64,000 nucleotides of DNA from Sphingomonas yabuuchiae. Its GTDB lineage: Bacteria; Pseudomonadota; Alphaproteobacteria; Sphingomonadales; Sphingomonadaceae. Below are positions 37,468 to 46,246 of the stretch, one piece after another (within the stretch, counting starts at the first letter, position 1; every line of letters starts with the position of its first letter). The stretch is from assembly GCF_014199595.1 (NCBI RefSeq), contig NZ_JACHNX010000002.1, positions 186,001 through 250,000 of the forward strand. Direction: 5' to 3'. The position numbers and the translations under genes were made by a program. The notes under the pieces were generated by a model. The model saw only the letters and a program-made list of their open reading frames with translations, had not been told where the DNA came from and ran no database searches.

Positions 37468-37959
37468 ATGGCCGACAAATCGGGTTCACTGCAGGACCTG
37501 TTTCTGAATGCACTGCGCCGCTCCAAGGCGCCGGTGACCATGTTCCTCGTGAAGGGCGTGAAACTCCAGGGTATCGTCACCTGGTTCGACAATTTCTCGG
37601 TATTGCTGCGCCGCGACGGTCAGTCGCAGCTGATCTATAAGCATGCCATCTCGACCATCATGCCCTCGGGCCCGCTGGACGTTGCCGCGATCGTCGACGG
37701 CGTGAACGAACAGCAGCGCAAGAACCCGCTTTTGCAGGAAATCTTCCTGAATGCGGTGCGCAAGTCCGAAGACCCCGTTACCATGTTCCTGATCAACGGC
37801 GTCATGCTGCAGGGGCAGATTGCGGGCTTCGACCTGTTCTGCATGCTGCTTCAGCGTGAGGGCATGGCCCAGCTTGTCTACAAGCACGCTGTCTCGACCA
37901 TTCAGCCGGCCCGTCCGCTGAATCTGGCCGAAGAGCAGGCGGGATCGGCCGAGGATTGA
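37468..37959 (+). CDS. hfq: Two-domain (tandem) RNA chaperone Hfq
   Basis: 163 residues, about twice the usual Hfq core. Two complete Sm-fold copies are visible. Domain 1 is about 6-66: S-L-Q9-D10-L-F-L-N-A-L-R17-R18, G-V-K32-L-Q34-G, Y57-K58-H59-A-I-S-T. Domain 2 is about 86-147: L-L-Q90-E91-I-F-L-N-A-V-R98-K99, G-V-M113-L-Q115-G, Y138-K139-H140-A-V-S-T. The linker is about 67-85 and a short acidic tail follows. Both keep the proximal-face Q and KH, but domain 2 has Met where distal-face Lys31 of E. coli Hfq would be, and Glu for Asp9. A hexamer-like ring of three chains is the obvious model. ATG 37468 has AAGGG 7 bases before it; the frame is open to 37336 but without similarity. It overlaps hflX. 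Confidence 0.95.
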   Translation: MADKSGSLQDLFLNALRRSKAPVTMFLVKGVKLQGIVTWFDNFSVLLRRDGQSQLIYKHAISTIMPSGPLDVAAIVDGVNEQQRKNPLLQEIFLNAVRKSEDPVTMFLINGVMLQGQIAGFDLFCMLLQREGMAQLVYKHAVSTIQPARPLNLAEEQAGSAED

Positions 37960-39248
37960 GTACGGGTTTCGATCGCGACCGCGGCGAATTCGCCCGCGGT
38001 GCCCGCACGGTCATCGTCCTGCCCGACCAGGGCGATGCCGCGCGTGACGCCGAGGCGCGGCTGGAGGAAACCGCCGGACTTGCCATGGCGATCGGCCTGG
38101 ACGTGGTCGAGCGCGTGGCGCTGCGCGTTCGTGCGCCCAAGCCCGCCACGCTGATCGGCAGCGGCCAAGTCGAGCAGATCGCCCAGCAGGTGCGGATGGA
38201 AGAAGCCCAGCTGGTGGTCTTCGACGCCTCGCTGACCCCGGTGCAGCAGCGTAACCTCGAAACCGCGCTGGAGGCCAAGGTCATCGACCGCACCGGCCTG
38301 ATCCTGGAAATCTTTGGCGAGCGCGCCGCCACTGCCGAGGGGCGGTTGCAGGTCGAACTCGCGCATCTCGACTATCAGGCGGGTCGTCTGGTGCGCAGCT
38401 GGACCCACCTGGAACGGCAGCGCGGCGGCTTCGGCTTCCTCGGCGGTCCCGGTGAAACGCAGATCGAAGCCGATCGCCGGATGATCCGCGATCGCATGGC
38501 AAGGCTCCGGCGCGAGCTGGATCAGGTCAGCCGGACGCGTGGGCTTCATCGCGAGCGGCGTCAGCGCGCGCCGTGGCCGGTCATCGCGCTGGTCGGCTAC
38601 ACCAATGCGGGAAAATCAACGCTTTTCAATCGGTTGACCGGCGCTCATGTCATGGCGAAGGATCTTCTTTTCGCCACGCTCGATCCGACCTTGCGCCAGA
38701 TTTCATTGCCCGGCATCGACAAGGCGATCCTGTCCGACACGGTGGGCTTCGTCTCCGACCTGCCGACCCAGCTGGTTGCCGCATTCAAGGCGACGTTGGA
38801 GGAAGTGGTATCGGCCGACCTGCTGATCCATGTCCGTGACATTGCGCATCCCGATACGGAGGCGCAGCGCGCCGATGTCGAAGCGGTGCTGACCGAGATC
38901 GGTGTCGATCCCGAAACGCCGCGGTTTGAGGCGTGGAACAAGATCGACCTGATCGAGGGTGATGCGCGCCAGGATGTGCTGGTCGACGCCGAACGCCGTC
39001 CTAACATCGTCGCAGTGTCGGCGATGACGGGGGAGGGCATTGACGACCTGATCGAGCAGGTCGCGGCTGCGCTGACCTCCGGGCATCGGCGGTATCGCGT
39101 CACGCTGGACGCAGGCGACGGGGCGGGGGCCGCTTGGCTTCACGCGCATGGCGAAGTGCTGGATCAGGTGATCGAGGGCGATCAGGCGGTCTATGATGTC
39201 CGCCTGGCCGAGTCCGATTATGAGCGGTTCACCCGTCGCGACGCTTGA
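37956..39248 (+). CDS. hflX: GTPase HflX
   Basis: 430 residues starting with TTG 37956, which overlaps the hfq stop as TTGA; no ATG occurs until deep within the N domain. HflX is a ribosome-splitting and rescue GTPase. The N-terminal HflX domain has [11 protein letters not shown] and the helical [15 protein letters not shown]. The G domain has G1 [10 protein letters not shown]3 D-T-V-G-F in L-S-D-T-V-G-F, and G4 N-K-I-D. The hfq-hflX order is conserved in proteobacteria. The last 20 bases overlap convergent mazG. Confidence 0.95.
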   Translation: MSTGFDRDRGEFARGARTVIVLPDQGDAARDAEARLEETAGLAMAIGLDVVERVALRVRAPKPATLIGSGQVEQIAQQVRMEEAQLVVFDASLTPVQQRNLETALEAKVIDRTGLILEIFGERAATAEGRLQVELAHLDYQAGRLVRSWTHLERQRGGFGFLGGPGETQIEADRRMIRDRMARLRRELDQVSRTRGLHRERRQRAPWPVIALVGYTNAGKSTLFNRLTGAHVMAKDLLFATLDPTLRQISLPGIDKAILSDTVGFVSDLPTQLVAAFKATLEEVVSADLLIHVRDIAHPDTEAQRADVEAVLTEIGVDPETPRFEAWNKIDLIEGDARQDVLVDAERRPNIVAVSAMTGEGIDDLIEQVAAALTSGHRRYRVTLDAGDGAGAAWLHAHGEVLDQVIEGDQAVYDVRLAESDYERFTRRDA

Positions 39249-39966
39249 CGGCCTGCCATAGGGCTTCCTTCGCGTCCAGTTCGAGCGCGGGGAAACCATC
39301 GCCCGCCTCGGCTTCCATCGCGCGAAAGCGGCGCTCGAATTTGCCATTGGCATAACGGAGCGCCGCTTCGGCATCGACGCCGCAATGGCGCGCCCAGTTG
39401 ACGACCGAGAATAGCAGATCGCCAAATTCCTCCGCCAGTGTCTCGGGCGGGGCTTCGGTAATTTCCTGAATTTCCTCGTCTACCTTCGCGCGCGATCCTT
39501 CGGCATCGGGCCAGTCGAACCCGACCCGGGCGGCACGCTTCTGAAGCTTGTCCGCCCGCATCAGGGCGGGGAGGCCAAGCGCGACGCCATCCAGCGTACC
39601 GCCCGCCGCCTTGGCCTGACGTTCTTCGGCCTTGATCTGCTCCCATAGGTGATGACCACCTTCGGCCTGATCGCCAAAGATATGCGGGTGACGCCGCTCC
39701 ATCTTGTCGCTGATCGCCGCAACGACATCGGGAAAGGCGAACTGCCCATGATCCTCGGCGATCTGGGCATGGAAGACCACTTGCAGGAGCAGATCGCCGA
39801 GTTCGTCCTTCAGGTCCGCCATGTCACCGCGCGCGATCGCGTCGGCGACTTCATGCGCTTCCTCGATGGTGTAAGGCGCGATGCTCTCGAAGCTCTGCGC
39901 CACATCCCATTCGCAGCCGGTCTGCGGGTCGCGGAGGCGTTTCATGATGGCCAGCAGGCGTTCCAA
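39229..39966 (-). CDS. mazG: Nucleoside triphosphate pyrophosphohydrolase MazG
   Basis: 245 residues from a TTG at 39966, supported by AAGGA 8 bases upstream; an ATG at 39945 is the alternative. MazG hydrolyses (d)NTPs to monophosphates and PPi, cleaning non-canonical nucleotides and lowering ppGpp indirectly. Two MazG domains: the first with C-E-W-D, Y-T-I-E-E-A-H-E-V-A-D-A-I and K-D-E-L-G-D-L-L-L-Q-V; the second with V-D-E-E-I-Q-E-I and E-E-F-G-D-L-L-F-S-V-V-N. Length fits the two-domain type. It converges on hflX with 20 shared bases. An AT-rich palindrome lies just upstream. Confidence 0.95.
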   Translation of the reverse strand: MERLLAIMKRLRDPQTGCEWDVAQSFESIAPYTIEEAHEVADAIARGDMADLKDELGDLLLQVVFHAQIAEDHGQFAFPDVVAAISDKMERRHPHIFGDQAEGGHHLWEQIKAEERQAKAAGGTLDGVALGLPALMRADKLQKRAARVGFDWPDAEGSRAKVDEEIQEITEAPPETLAEEFGDLLFSVVNWARHCGVDAEAALRYANGKFERRFRAMEAEAGDGFPALELDAKEALWQAVKRRDG

Positions 39967-39978
39967 CTCGGTATTCCT

Positions 39979-40010
39979 TCAAATTGATAATATATATTAT
40001 GTAAAATATG
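39979..40010 (-). promoter_or_regulatory. AT-rich palindrome upstream of mazG
   Basis: In a GC-rich genome these 32 bases are almost all A/T and include the perfect 14-base palindrome ATAATATATATTAT (39987-40000). Reading on the minus strand towards mazG it offers several -10-like hexamers (TATTAT, TATATT) but no convincing -35. It is most simply the mazG promoter or an operator there. Confidence 0.4.
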
Positions 40011-40011
40011 C

Positions 40012-40587
40012 TTAGGGCGAGGTGTTCAGGATCAGTAGTCCTCGCTCCACTCGCCATGAGCGCAACCGCCTCAGCACGTTCATGCCGATAATATCCTGGT
40101 CGCCGAAGCTCGACGACACGTCGGCGCCGACATTCCTCATTTGGATCGGTCCGATGGACAGTTCGGCGATGGTGACATGCGATGCCGTGACGCGACCATT
40201 GGCGGTTTCGATCAGGCTGCCGAACGGACTTTCGTCGAGATCGAGCCCGGCCGCCTGGGCGGTTGCCTCGGACAAGGCGGTCGTGGTCGCGCCACTGTCG
40301 ACAAGCATCCGACGCTCGACTCCGTTGATGCGGACGGTGGCGTAGAAATGCCCGTCAGCCGCTACCGGAATGCGGACAATCCCGTCCGGCATAGCCTCAC
40401 GTGACCAAAGGCCTGTCAGGCGGTCCCGTTGTGCAACGACCAGGAAAGCGACGCCGAATATCCCGATCCAGATCAGCGCCATTCGGACCGTCTGACCGAT
40501 GGGAATGCGCCGGGCCGCGAGTGCGCTCAGCGGTAGCAAAAGGATCAGGCCATAATAGACGATGTCCATGGCCCGATCGCCACTCAC
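40012..40587 (-). CDS. Membrane-anchored retropepsin-like aspartic protease (clan AA)
   Basis: 191 residues from GTG 40587, which overlaps the stop of the MBL gene (GTGA); ATG 40569 (M-D-I-V-Y-Y-G) is nearly as good. Two hydrophobic segments lie at about 8-24 and 33-50. Then comes one protease lobe with the catalytic M-L-V-D-S-G-A-T-T-T and the late hydrophobic-Gly G-M-N-V-L-R-R-L, as in the TIGR02281 family of single-lobe proteases that must dimerise. Substrate unknown. It sits between the MBL hydrolase and mazG on one strand. Confidence 0.85.
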   Translation of the reverse strand: MSGDRAMDIVYYGLILLLPLSALAARRIPIGQTVRMALIWIGIFGVAFLVVAQRDRLTGLWSREAMPDGIVRIPVAADGHFYATVRINGVERRMLVDSGATTTALSEATAQAAGLDLDESPFGSLIETANGRVTASHVTIAELSIGPIQMRNVGADVSSSFGDQDIIGMNVLRRLRSWRVERGLLILNTSP

Positions 40588-41348
40588 GGGATCAATTCCA
40601 TGCCGTCATAGGCAGGCTCGACGCCTATGGGCAATTCGCGGCACAGGGTCGCATAGTCCATCGACTGGTCCATATGGATCAATGCGCTACGGCGTGGCTT
40701 AAGATCTGCGATCCAATGCAGAACCGATGGCAGGTCGGCATGCGCCGGATGCGGATGGCGGCGGAGCGCATCGACTACCCAGAGGTCGAGGTCGCTATAA
40801 AGTTCGGCCATGTCAGGCGTCAGCTCATGGAAGTCAGTGGCATAGCCGATGCTCTTGCCGTCACATTCGAAGCGCAGGCCTGCCGACAGGATACGCCCAT
40901 GCGGCTGGTCAATCGTGCGTATGCGGATCGGGCCGATCATCAATTCACCGTCGATCGGCTTCATAGTCGCGGTCGGCGGGTATCCGGTCTTTCCCCGGAA
41001 CACATAGCCGAACCGCGCTTCGAGCGACGCCGCAGTGGCGGGCCGCGCATAGCCCGCCACCGGCTCGCCCAAGGCGTGGAAGATCTGCCGCAGGTCATCG
41101 ATACCATGGCAGTGATCGGCATGATCATGGGTCCAGATGACCGCATCGACCGTACCGATATCGGCCGCCAGCAACTGCTGGCGCATGTCGGGGCCAGTGT
41201 CGATCAGGATGCGGGTGCCGTCATGCTCGATCAGCGCCGAACAGCGCATTCGTCGGTTGCGAGGCTCGGTCGGATCGCACGCCCCCCAGTCGTTGCCGAT
41301 CCGGGGCACGCCCGAAGACGTGCCGCAACCGAGAATGCGGATTTTCAC
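40584..41348 (-). CDS. MBL-fold metal-dependent hydrolase (PhnP-like)
   Basis: 254 residues. Metallo-beta-lactamase fold with the metal motif T-H-D-H-A-D-H-C-H-G and further ligands (D in Y-A-T-D-F-H-E; the last His in A-L-I-H-M-D). It starts M-K-I-R-I-L-G-C-G-T-S-S-G-V-P-R-I-G, as in PhnP-type phosphodiesterases and related hydrolases. Similar genes follow tatD in many alphaproteobacteria; a role in RNA or cyclic-phosphate hydrolysis is possible but unproven. It overlaps tatD upstream and the protease downstream by 4 bases each. Confidence 0.88.
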   Translation of the reverse strand: MKIRILGCGTSSGVPRIGNDWGACDPTEPRNRRMRCSALIEHDGTRILIDTGPDMRQQLLAADIGTVDAVIWTHDHADHCHGIDDLRQIFHALGEPVAGYARPATAASLEARFGYVFRGKTGYPPTATMKPIDGELMIGPIRIRTIDQPHGRILSAGLRFECDGKSIGYATDFHELTPDMAELYSDLDLWVVDALRRHPHPAHADLPSVLHWIADLKPRRSALIHMDQSMDYATLCRELPIGVEPAYDGMELIP

Positions 41349-42121
41349 GCGCGGGTCTTCGCGAACAGCCGATGGAAATTCTCGGCGGTCGCCTGGGTCA
41401 GTTGTTCGACCGTTTCGCCGCGCAAATCGGCGAGGAACCTGGCGGTGTCGGCGACGAAGGCCGGCTCCCCCGTCTTGCCCCGATGGGGTACCGGCGCCAA
41501 GAACGGCGCGTCGGTCTCGACCAGCAACCGATCCAGCGGCAGGCGCGCAGCGGTTTCCTGCAGATCCTTAGCGCTCTTGAACGTCACAATACCCGATATG
41601 GATATATAAAAGCCTAACGCCAATGCTTTATCGGCGAAATCTCCACTGGCCGTGAAGCAGTGGATGACGCCGGGATAGGCCCCCTTCCCCATCTCCTCGG
41701 CCAGAATGGCGGCGGTATCCTCCTCGGCGTCGCGGGTGTGCACGACGAGCGGCAGACCGGTTTCACGGCAGGCGGCGATATGTGCGCGGAAGCTCGCCTG
41801 CTGCCGCGCGCGATCGCTATGGTCATAGTAATAGTCCAGGCCGCTCTCGCCGATGCCGACGACACGCGGATGACGCGCCCGCTCGATCAGTTTGGCGGTG
41901 TCGATATGCGGGTGCGCATCGGCCTCATGCGGGTGGATGCCGACCGTCGCCCAGACATCTGGCTCACGCTCGGCGGTGGCGATCACCGCATCCCATTCGC
42001 TTTCCCGCGTCGAGATGTTGAGCATCGCGGTGACGCCCCGATCCCGCGCGCGGGTCAGGATCGCCGCCTGCTCCTCGACCAGCCCCTTATAGTTCAGGTG
42101 GCAATGGCTGTCGGCCAGCAT
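41345..42121 (-). CDS. tatD: TatD-family DNA 3'-5' exonuclease
   Basis: 258 residues. TIM-barrel metal hydrolase: D-S-H-C-H-L at the start (two His ligands), G-E-S-G-L-D-Y-Y with Glu, V-V-H-T-R-D-A, G-V-I-H-C-F-T, and L-V-E-T-D-A-P-F-L near the end. TatD enzymes degrade damaged DNA ends; the family name does not imply a role in Tat export. Its ATG overlaps the metG stop by one base (TGATG). metG-tatD-MBL is a common alphaproteobacterial order. Confidence 0.94.
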   Translation of the reverse strand: MLADSHCHLNYKGLVEEQAAILTRARDRGVTAMLNISTRESEWDAVIATAEREPDVWATVGIHPHEADAHPHIDTAKLIERARHPRVVGIGESGLDYYYDHSDRARQQASFRAHIAACRETGLPLVVHTRDAEEDTAAILAEEMGKGAYPGVIHCFTASGDFADKALALGFYISISGIVTFKSAKDLQETAARLPLDRLLVETDAPFLAPVPHRGKTGEPAFVADTARFLADLRGETVEQLTQATAENFHRLFAKTRA

Positions 42122-43677
42122 CAGGCGTCGGCCTCGGCCGGGATTTCCAGACGCGGGAATGCCGGAGTCGGGGCGGCCAGCGGTATGCCGTTGCCGGCCC
42201 GGCGAGCATACCAGCCGTCATCGTCGATCGCGGCGTGATCGCGTTCCTCCGCCCCCAGCGTGTCGAGCACCAGCGCGGCACCACGTGGCGTCACCGGCAG
42301 GATCGCGATCGCCAGCATACGGATCGCGCGAACCAGCGTGCCGAGCACAGCGTGCATCCGCTCCGGATCGGTCTTACGCAAGGACCAAGGCGCCTGCACG
42401 TCGATATACTGGTTGCAGGCATAGACACCGCGCATCCACGCCTCGATCCCCTGGCTGAGCGCGAGATCGTCAAAGGCGGTCTTCAGCGCAGCACAGGCGA
42501 CGACCACTTCCTCGAACAGCACCGCATCGGCCGGATCGCTGCGTCCGGCTTCGGGCAGTTCGCCGCCCAGATTCTTGGCAATGAACGACAAGGTCCGCTG
42601 GGCCAGGTTGCCGAAGCTGTTGGCCAGTTCGGCATTGACGCGGGTAACGATGGCTTCGGCCGAATAGGAGCCGTCCTGCCCGAAACTGACCTCGCGCAGG
42701 AAGAAATAACGCAGCGCGTCCACGCCGAAGGCATCGGCCAGCCCCATCGGATCGACGACGTTGCCGACCGACTTGGACATCTTCTCGCCCCGGTGGAGCA
42801 GGAAGCCATGACCGAACACCGACTGCGGCAGCGGCAGGTCGGCGGACATCAGGAAGGCGGGCCAGTAGACGGTGTGGAACCGCACGATGTCCTTGCCGAT
42901 CAGGTGCAGATTGGCGGGCCAAAAGCGCGCCAAATCGCTGTCCTTGTTCGGATAGCCGGTGCCGGTCAGATAATTGGTCAGCGCATCGACCCAGACATAC
43001 ATGACATGGCCCGGGCTGTCGGGCACGGGCACGCCCCAGTCGAAGCTGGTCCGCGACACCGACAGGTCGGACAGGCCGCCTTCGACGAAGCGCATCACCT
43101 CGTTGCGGCGGCTTTCCGGGCGGATGAAATCGGGATTGTCGCGGTACAGGTCGAGCAAGGGCTGCTGATATTTGGACAGGCGGAAGAACCAGGTTTCCTC
43201 GGCGGTCCACTCGACCGGCGTGCCCTGCGGCGACAGCTTGGTACCGTCCTCGCCGACCGTCAGTTCGCTTTCGTCGTAGAACGCCTCGTCGCGGACCGAA
43301 TACCAGCCCTCATACCGGTCGAGATACAGGTCGCCCTTGTCCTGCATCGCCTTCCAGATCGCCTGGCTGGCGGCATAGTGATCGGTATCGACGGTACGGA
43401 TAAAACGGTCGTAGGAGATATCAAGACGGTCGGCCATCACATGGAAATGGCTGGACATTTCATCCGCGAACTCGCGCGTCGAAATGCCGCGCGCACGCGC
43501 CGCCTGGGCCATTTTCAGGCCATGCTCGTCGGTGCCGGTCTGGAACAGGACATCGCGGCCCGCCTGACGCTGGAACCGGGCGATGACGTCGGCCGCCACC
43601 ATCTCATAGGCATGGCCGATATGCGGGCGGCCATTGGGATAGTGGATGGCGGTGGTGATATAGAATGGATCGGCCAT
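42121..43677 (-). CDS. metG: Methionyl-tRNA synthetase
   Basis: 518 residues, the short form without a C-terminal tRNA-binding extension. Class I signature H-I-G-H at 19-22 (P-H-I-G-H-A-Y-E-M) and K-M-S-K-S at about 300 are present. T-G-T-D-E-H-G-L-K and W-V-D-A-L-T-N-Y mark the methionine site. The zinc-binding Cys knot of E. coli MetG is not visible, as in the metallo-free subgroup. The anticodon-binding helical domain covers about 370-500. Gene order upstream is kefB-DUF423. Confidence 0.96.
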   Translation of the reverse strand: MADPFYITTAIHYPNGRPHIGHAYEMVAADVIARFQRQAGRDVLFQTGTDEHGLKMAQAARARGISTREFADEMSSHFHVMADRLDISYDRFIRTVDTDHYAASQAIWKAMQDKGDLYLDRYEGWYSVRDEAFYDESELTVGEDGTKLSPQGTPVEWTAEETWFFRLSKYQQPLLDLYRDNPDFIRPESRRNEVMRFVEGGLSDLSVSRTSFDWGVPVPDSPGHVMYVWVDALTNYLTGTGYPNKDSDLARFWPANLHLIGKDIVRFHTVYWPAFLMSADLPLPQSVFGHGFLLHRGEKMSKSVGNVVDPMGLADAFGVDALRYFFLREVSFGQDGSYSAEAIVTRVNAELANSFGNLAQRTLSFIAKNLGGELPEAGRSDPADAVLFEEVVVACAALKTAFDDLALSQGIEAWMRGVYACNQYIDVQAPWSLRKTDPERMHAVLGTLVRAIRMLAIAILPVTPRGAALVLDTLGAEERDHAAIDDDGWYARRAGNGIPLAAPTPAFPRLEIPAEADA

Positions 43678-43727
43678 GGCCGGTCCCTAGAACATCCCCA
43701 GGCGCAGGTGAAGCCCGGCGTGTAGCC

Positions 43728-44054
43728 TCAGCGCAGCGACCAGGCGAGCCACAGCCAGCCGCCGATCAGGAGCGTACCGCCGATCGGGGTGATCGCTCCG
43801 AACCAGCGCGGGGCGCCAAAGGCCATGGCGTAGAGCGTCCCGGCAAAGATCGCCGCGCCGATGACGAAGGTCCATGCGACCCCCCTCGCCTCCATACGCA
43901 ATGCGACAAGCGCGGCGACGGCATGGATCAGCTGATATTGTCCACCGGTGCGCAGCCACTCGACGGCCACGCCTTCGGCCCGGTGTGCGCCGAAGGCTCC
44001 GGCTGCGATCGCGATCGCTCCCGAGAGCGCCGCCAGGATTGCCACCAGTCCCAT
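43728..44054 (-). CDS. DUF423 membrane protein
   Basis: 108 residues with four hydrophobic segments, G-A-F-G-A-H near the start of the second element, and the ending T-P-I-G-G-T-L-L-I-G-G-W-L, the pattern of the small DUF423 (YgdD-like) inner-membrane family. Function unknown. Three bases separate its start from the stop of the antiporter gene, so it is probably cotranscribed. Confidence 0.88.
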   Translation of the reverse strand: MGLVAILAALSGAIAIAAGAFGAHRAEGVAVEWLRTGGQYQLIHAVAALVALRMEARGVAWTFVIGAAIFAGTLYAMAFGAPRWFGAITPIGGTLLIGGWLWLAWSLR

Positions 44055-44057
44055 GGG

Positions 44058-45806
44058 TCAGCCGTTCCTTTCGTCCTGCGTGATGATCCGGTCGCTCGCC
44101 GCCCGCAGGTCGCCCGCAGCCGCCTGCGCCGCCAGCCGTTCCTTGTCGCGGGCACGATACATGGTTTCCACCCGGTCGATCTCGGCATGGTCGATCTTCA
44201 GGCTGCCCAGTGCCAGGCGGGCCATCTTGACCGCCGATTCCAGCACTTCGCGCACCACATAGGATGCGGGGCCGCCCTTGAGACGAAGGACCGCGCGTCG
44301 ATCATAGGCGCGGACGAAGATCGAGGCGTTGGGGAAGGCCGCATGGACGCTTTCCAGCAGCTCCAACGTAATCTGGTCGTCATCCAGACAAAAGAGGATC
44401 AGTTCCGCTTCCGCCGCGCCGGCCTGGCGCAGCAGGTCCAGCCGGGTGCCGTCGCCATAATAGACCTTGGCTCCGAAGGATGCGGCGATGTCGATCATCT
44501 CGATATCGCGGTCGATCAGGGTCACGGGTATGTCGCTGGCGATCAGCATCTGCGCGACGGTCTGGCCGAAGCGACCATAGCCGACGATCAGGGCATTGGC
44601 CCCGTCGGTCACCGGACCCTCACGCTGGCCGCCGCGGGTGATGACCGGCTCTTCGCGGATACGGCGGGTTGCGCCCATCAGGAACGGGGTCGTCGCCATC
44701 GACAGGGTGATGATCGCCCCGAACAGGCTCGCCGCCTCCGGCGCGATCAGATAGCCTTGCTGGGCCTGGGCGAACAGCACGAAGCCGAACTCGCCGCCCT
44801 GGCTCATGAGCAGGCCGAGCGCGAGGGCGGAGCGCCAGTTCATCTTGAACGCCAGCCCGATCAGCGTGATGACCAAAGTCTTGGTGGCGATCAGCGCCAT
44901 CGCCATGATCGCGACGAAGACCGGCCGCTCGGCGATAGCGGGCAGGTCGAGCATCATGCCGACCGCCAGGAAGAACAGGCCCAGCAGGATCGAGCGGAAA
45001 GGCTCGACATCCGCTTCCAGCTCATGCCGATACGGACTGTCGGCCAGCATGACGCCCGCGATGAAGGCCCCCAGCGCGGTCGACAGGCCGAGCAACTCCA
45101 TCACCGCCGCGCTGGCGACCACGGTGAACAGCCCGGCAAAGACGAACATCTCCCGCTCGCCCATATTGCCGATCAGGCGGAACAGGGGCCGCAGCAGGAA
45201 GCGCCCCGCCAGGATCAGGCCGATGATCGCACCGATCGTCTCCAGCGCCAGGATCCAGCCCGGCGGCCCGGTATGATCGGCCGGGTTGCGCGACATGGCC
45301 GCGACGATGGTGATGAGCGGGACGATCGACAGGTCCTGGAACAGCAGGATCGAAAAGGCCCGCTCGCCGAAGGGCGTGCGCATCCGCCCTGACGACTGCA
45401 GCATCGGCAGCACCTGCGCGGTCGAGGACAGTGCGAGCGGCAGGCCGAGCGCCAGAGCCGCTTCTGGCGAGAAATGCGCGAGGATGACGATGCCGGTGAT
45501 CGCCAGCCCGCAAATCGCGACCTGGAGAAGCCCCAGGCCGAAAATCTCATGCTTCATCCGCCACAGCCGGGCGGGGTTCAGTTCCAGCCCGACGATGAAC
45601 AGGAGGAGCGTAATGCCGATCTCGGCGATGCCCAGCTTGGACTCGGCGTCCCCGACCAGCCCCAGGACGTGCGGGCCGACGACCGCACCCGCGACGAGAT
45701 ATCCCAGCGTCGCACCCAGTCCCAGACGCCGGAATATCAGGACGAAGGCCAGTCCGAAGCCGAACAGGATCGCCCCGTCGCGCAGCAGCGATACCTCGCC
45801 GTGCAT
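44058..45806 (-). CDS. CPA2-type monovalent cation:proton antiporter (KefB-like) with TrkA-N domain
   Basis: 582 residues from ATG 45806, which shares a base with the stop of the Fe-S scaffold-like gene (TGATG); the frame continues upstream without similarity. About 12-13 transmembrane helices over residues 8-385 include G-Y-L-V-A-G-A-V-V-G-P, L-L-F-I-V-G-L-E-L and the discontinuous helix L-S-S-T-A-Q-V. A cytosolic Rossmann domain starts at about 405 (A-L-I-V-G-Y-G-R-F-G-Q-T-V). This is the architecture of glutathione-gated K+ efflux systems. The ion cannot be assigned with certainty; K+/H+ exchange is likely. Confidence 0.92.
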   Translation of the reverse strand: MHGEVSLLRDGAILFGFGLAFVLIFRRLGLGATLGYLVAGAVVGPHVLGLVGDAESKLGIAEIGITLLLFIVGLELNPARLWRMKHEIFGLGLLQVAICGLAITGIVILAHFSPEAALALGLPLALSSTAQVLPMLQSSGRMRTPFGERAFSILLFQDLSIVPLITIVAAMSRNPADHTGPPGWILALETIGAIIGLILAGRFLLRPLFRLIGNMGEREMFVFAGLFTVVASAAVMELLGLSTALGAFIAGVMLADSPYRHELEADVEPFRSILLGLFFLAVGMMLDLPAIAERPVFVAIMAMALIATKTLVITLIGLAFKMNWRSALALGLLMSQGGEFGFVLFAQAQQGYLIAPEAASLFGAIITLSMATTPFLMGATRRIREEPVITRGGQREGPVTDGANALIVGYGRFGQTVAQMLIASDIPVTLIDRDIEMIDIAASFGAKVYYGDGTRLDLLRQAGAAEAELILFCLDDDQITLELLESVHAAFPNASIFVRAYDRRAVLRLKGGPASYVVREVLESAVKMARLALGSLKIDHAEIDRVETMYRARDKERLAAQAAAGDLRAASDRIITQDERNG

Positions 45807-46246
45807 CAGTTCCTGGCTCCGGCCGCCGCATCCTCGGCCGCCTGCGCCGCCGCCTCGAACGCCAGCCGGATCGAGGGGTGGCGGGCGGTGTAGGACAGCG
45901 CCGGGGTGAAGATGTCGAGACCCGGCCAGGCGGGGGCATTCCCCTGCCCCGACGCCAGCCAGGCGGTGAGTTCGTCGCGCGCGGCGGCCAGTTCGGTCAC
46001 GCTGCGACCTACGACATGCGCCGACAGCAGCGCTGCCGAGGCCTGCCCCAGGGCACATGCGCGGACCAGCATTCCGACCTCGGCCACCCGGCCCGCTTCA
46101 TCGAGATTGACGTCCACCGTCACCCGGCTGCCGCAAATGGGCGAGCGACGCTCGACGCTGGCCATCGGATCGGTCAGGCGCTGGTCGTGCGGGATCGCCG
46201 TGGTCAGGCGCAAAATCTCCGCATTGTAGAGGGGCGCATTCATCAC
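45806..46246 (-). CDS. IscU/NifU-like Fe-S scaffold homologue with an incomplete cysteine set
   Basis: 146 residues. The N-terminal start N-A-P-L-Y-N-A-E-I-L-R-L, S-P-I-C38-G-S-R-V-T-V-D and R-A-C64-A-L-G-Q-A-S-A-A-L match IscU/SufU-like proteins. The third cluster Cys, expected near the C terminus in an R-x-x-C-A-x-L-type motif, is replaced (T-A-R-H-P-S-I-R-L-A-F). It may have lost cluster assembly or work as a carrier. The ATG overlaps the cvpA stop (ATGA). Such proteins beside cvpA are seen in other alphaproteobacteria. Confidence 0.75.
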   Translation of the reverse strand: MMNAPLYNAEILRLTTAIPHDQRLTDPMASVERRSPICGSRVTVDVNLDEAGRVAEVGMLVRACALGQASAALLSAHVVGRSVTELAAARDELTAWLASGQGNAPAWPGLDIFTPALSYTARHPSIRLAFEAAAQAAEDAAAGARN

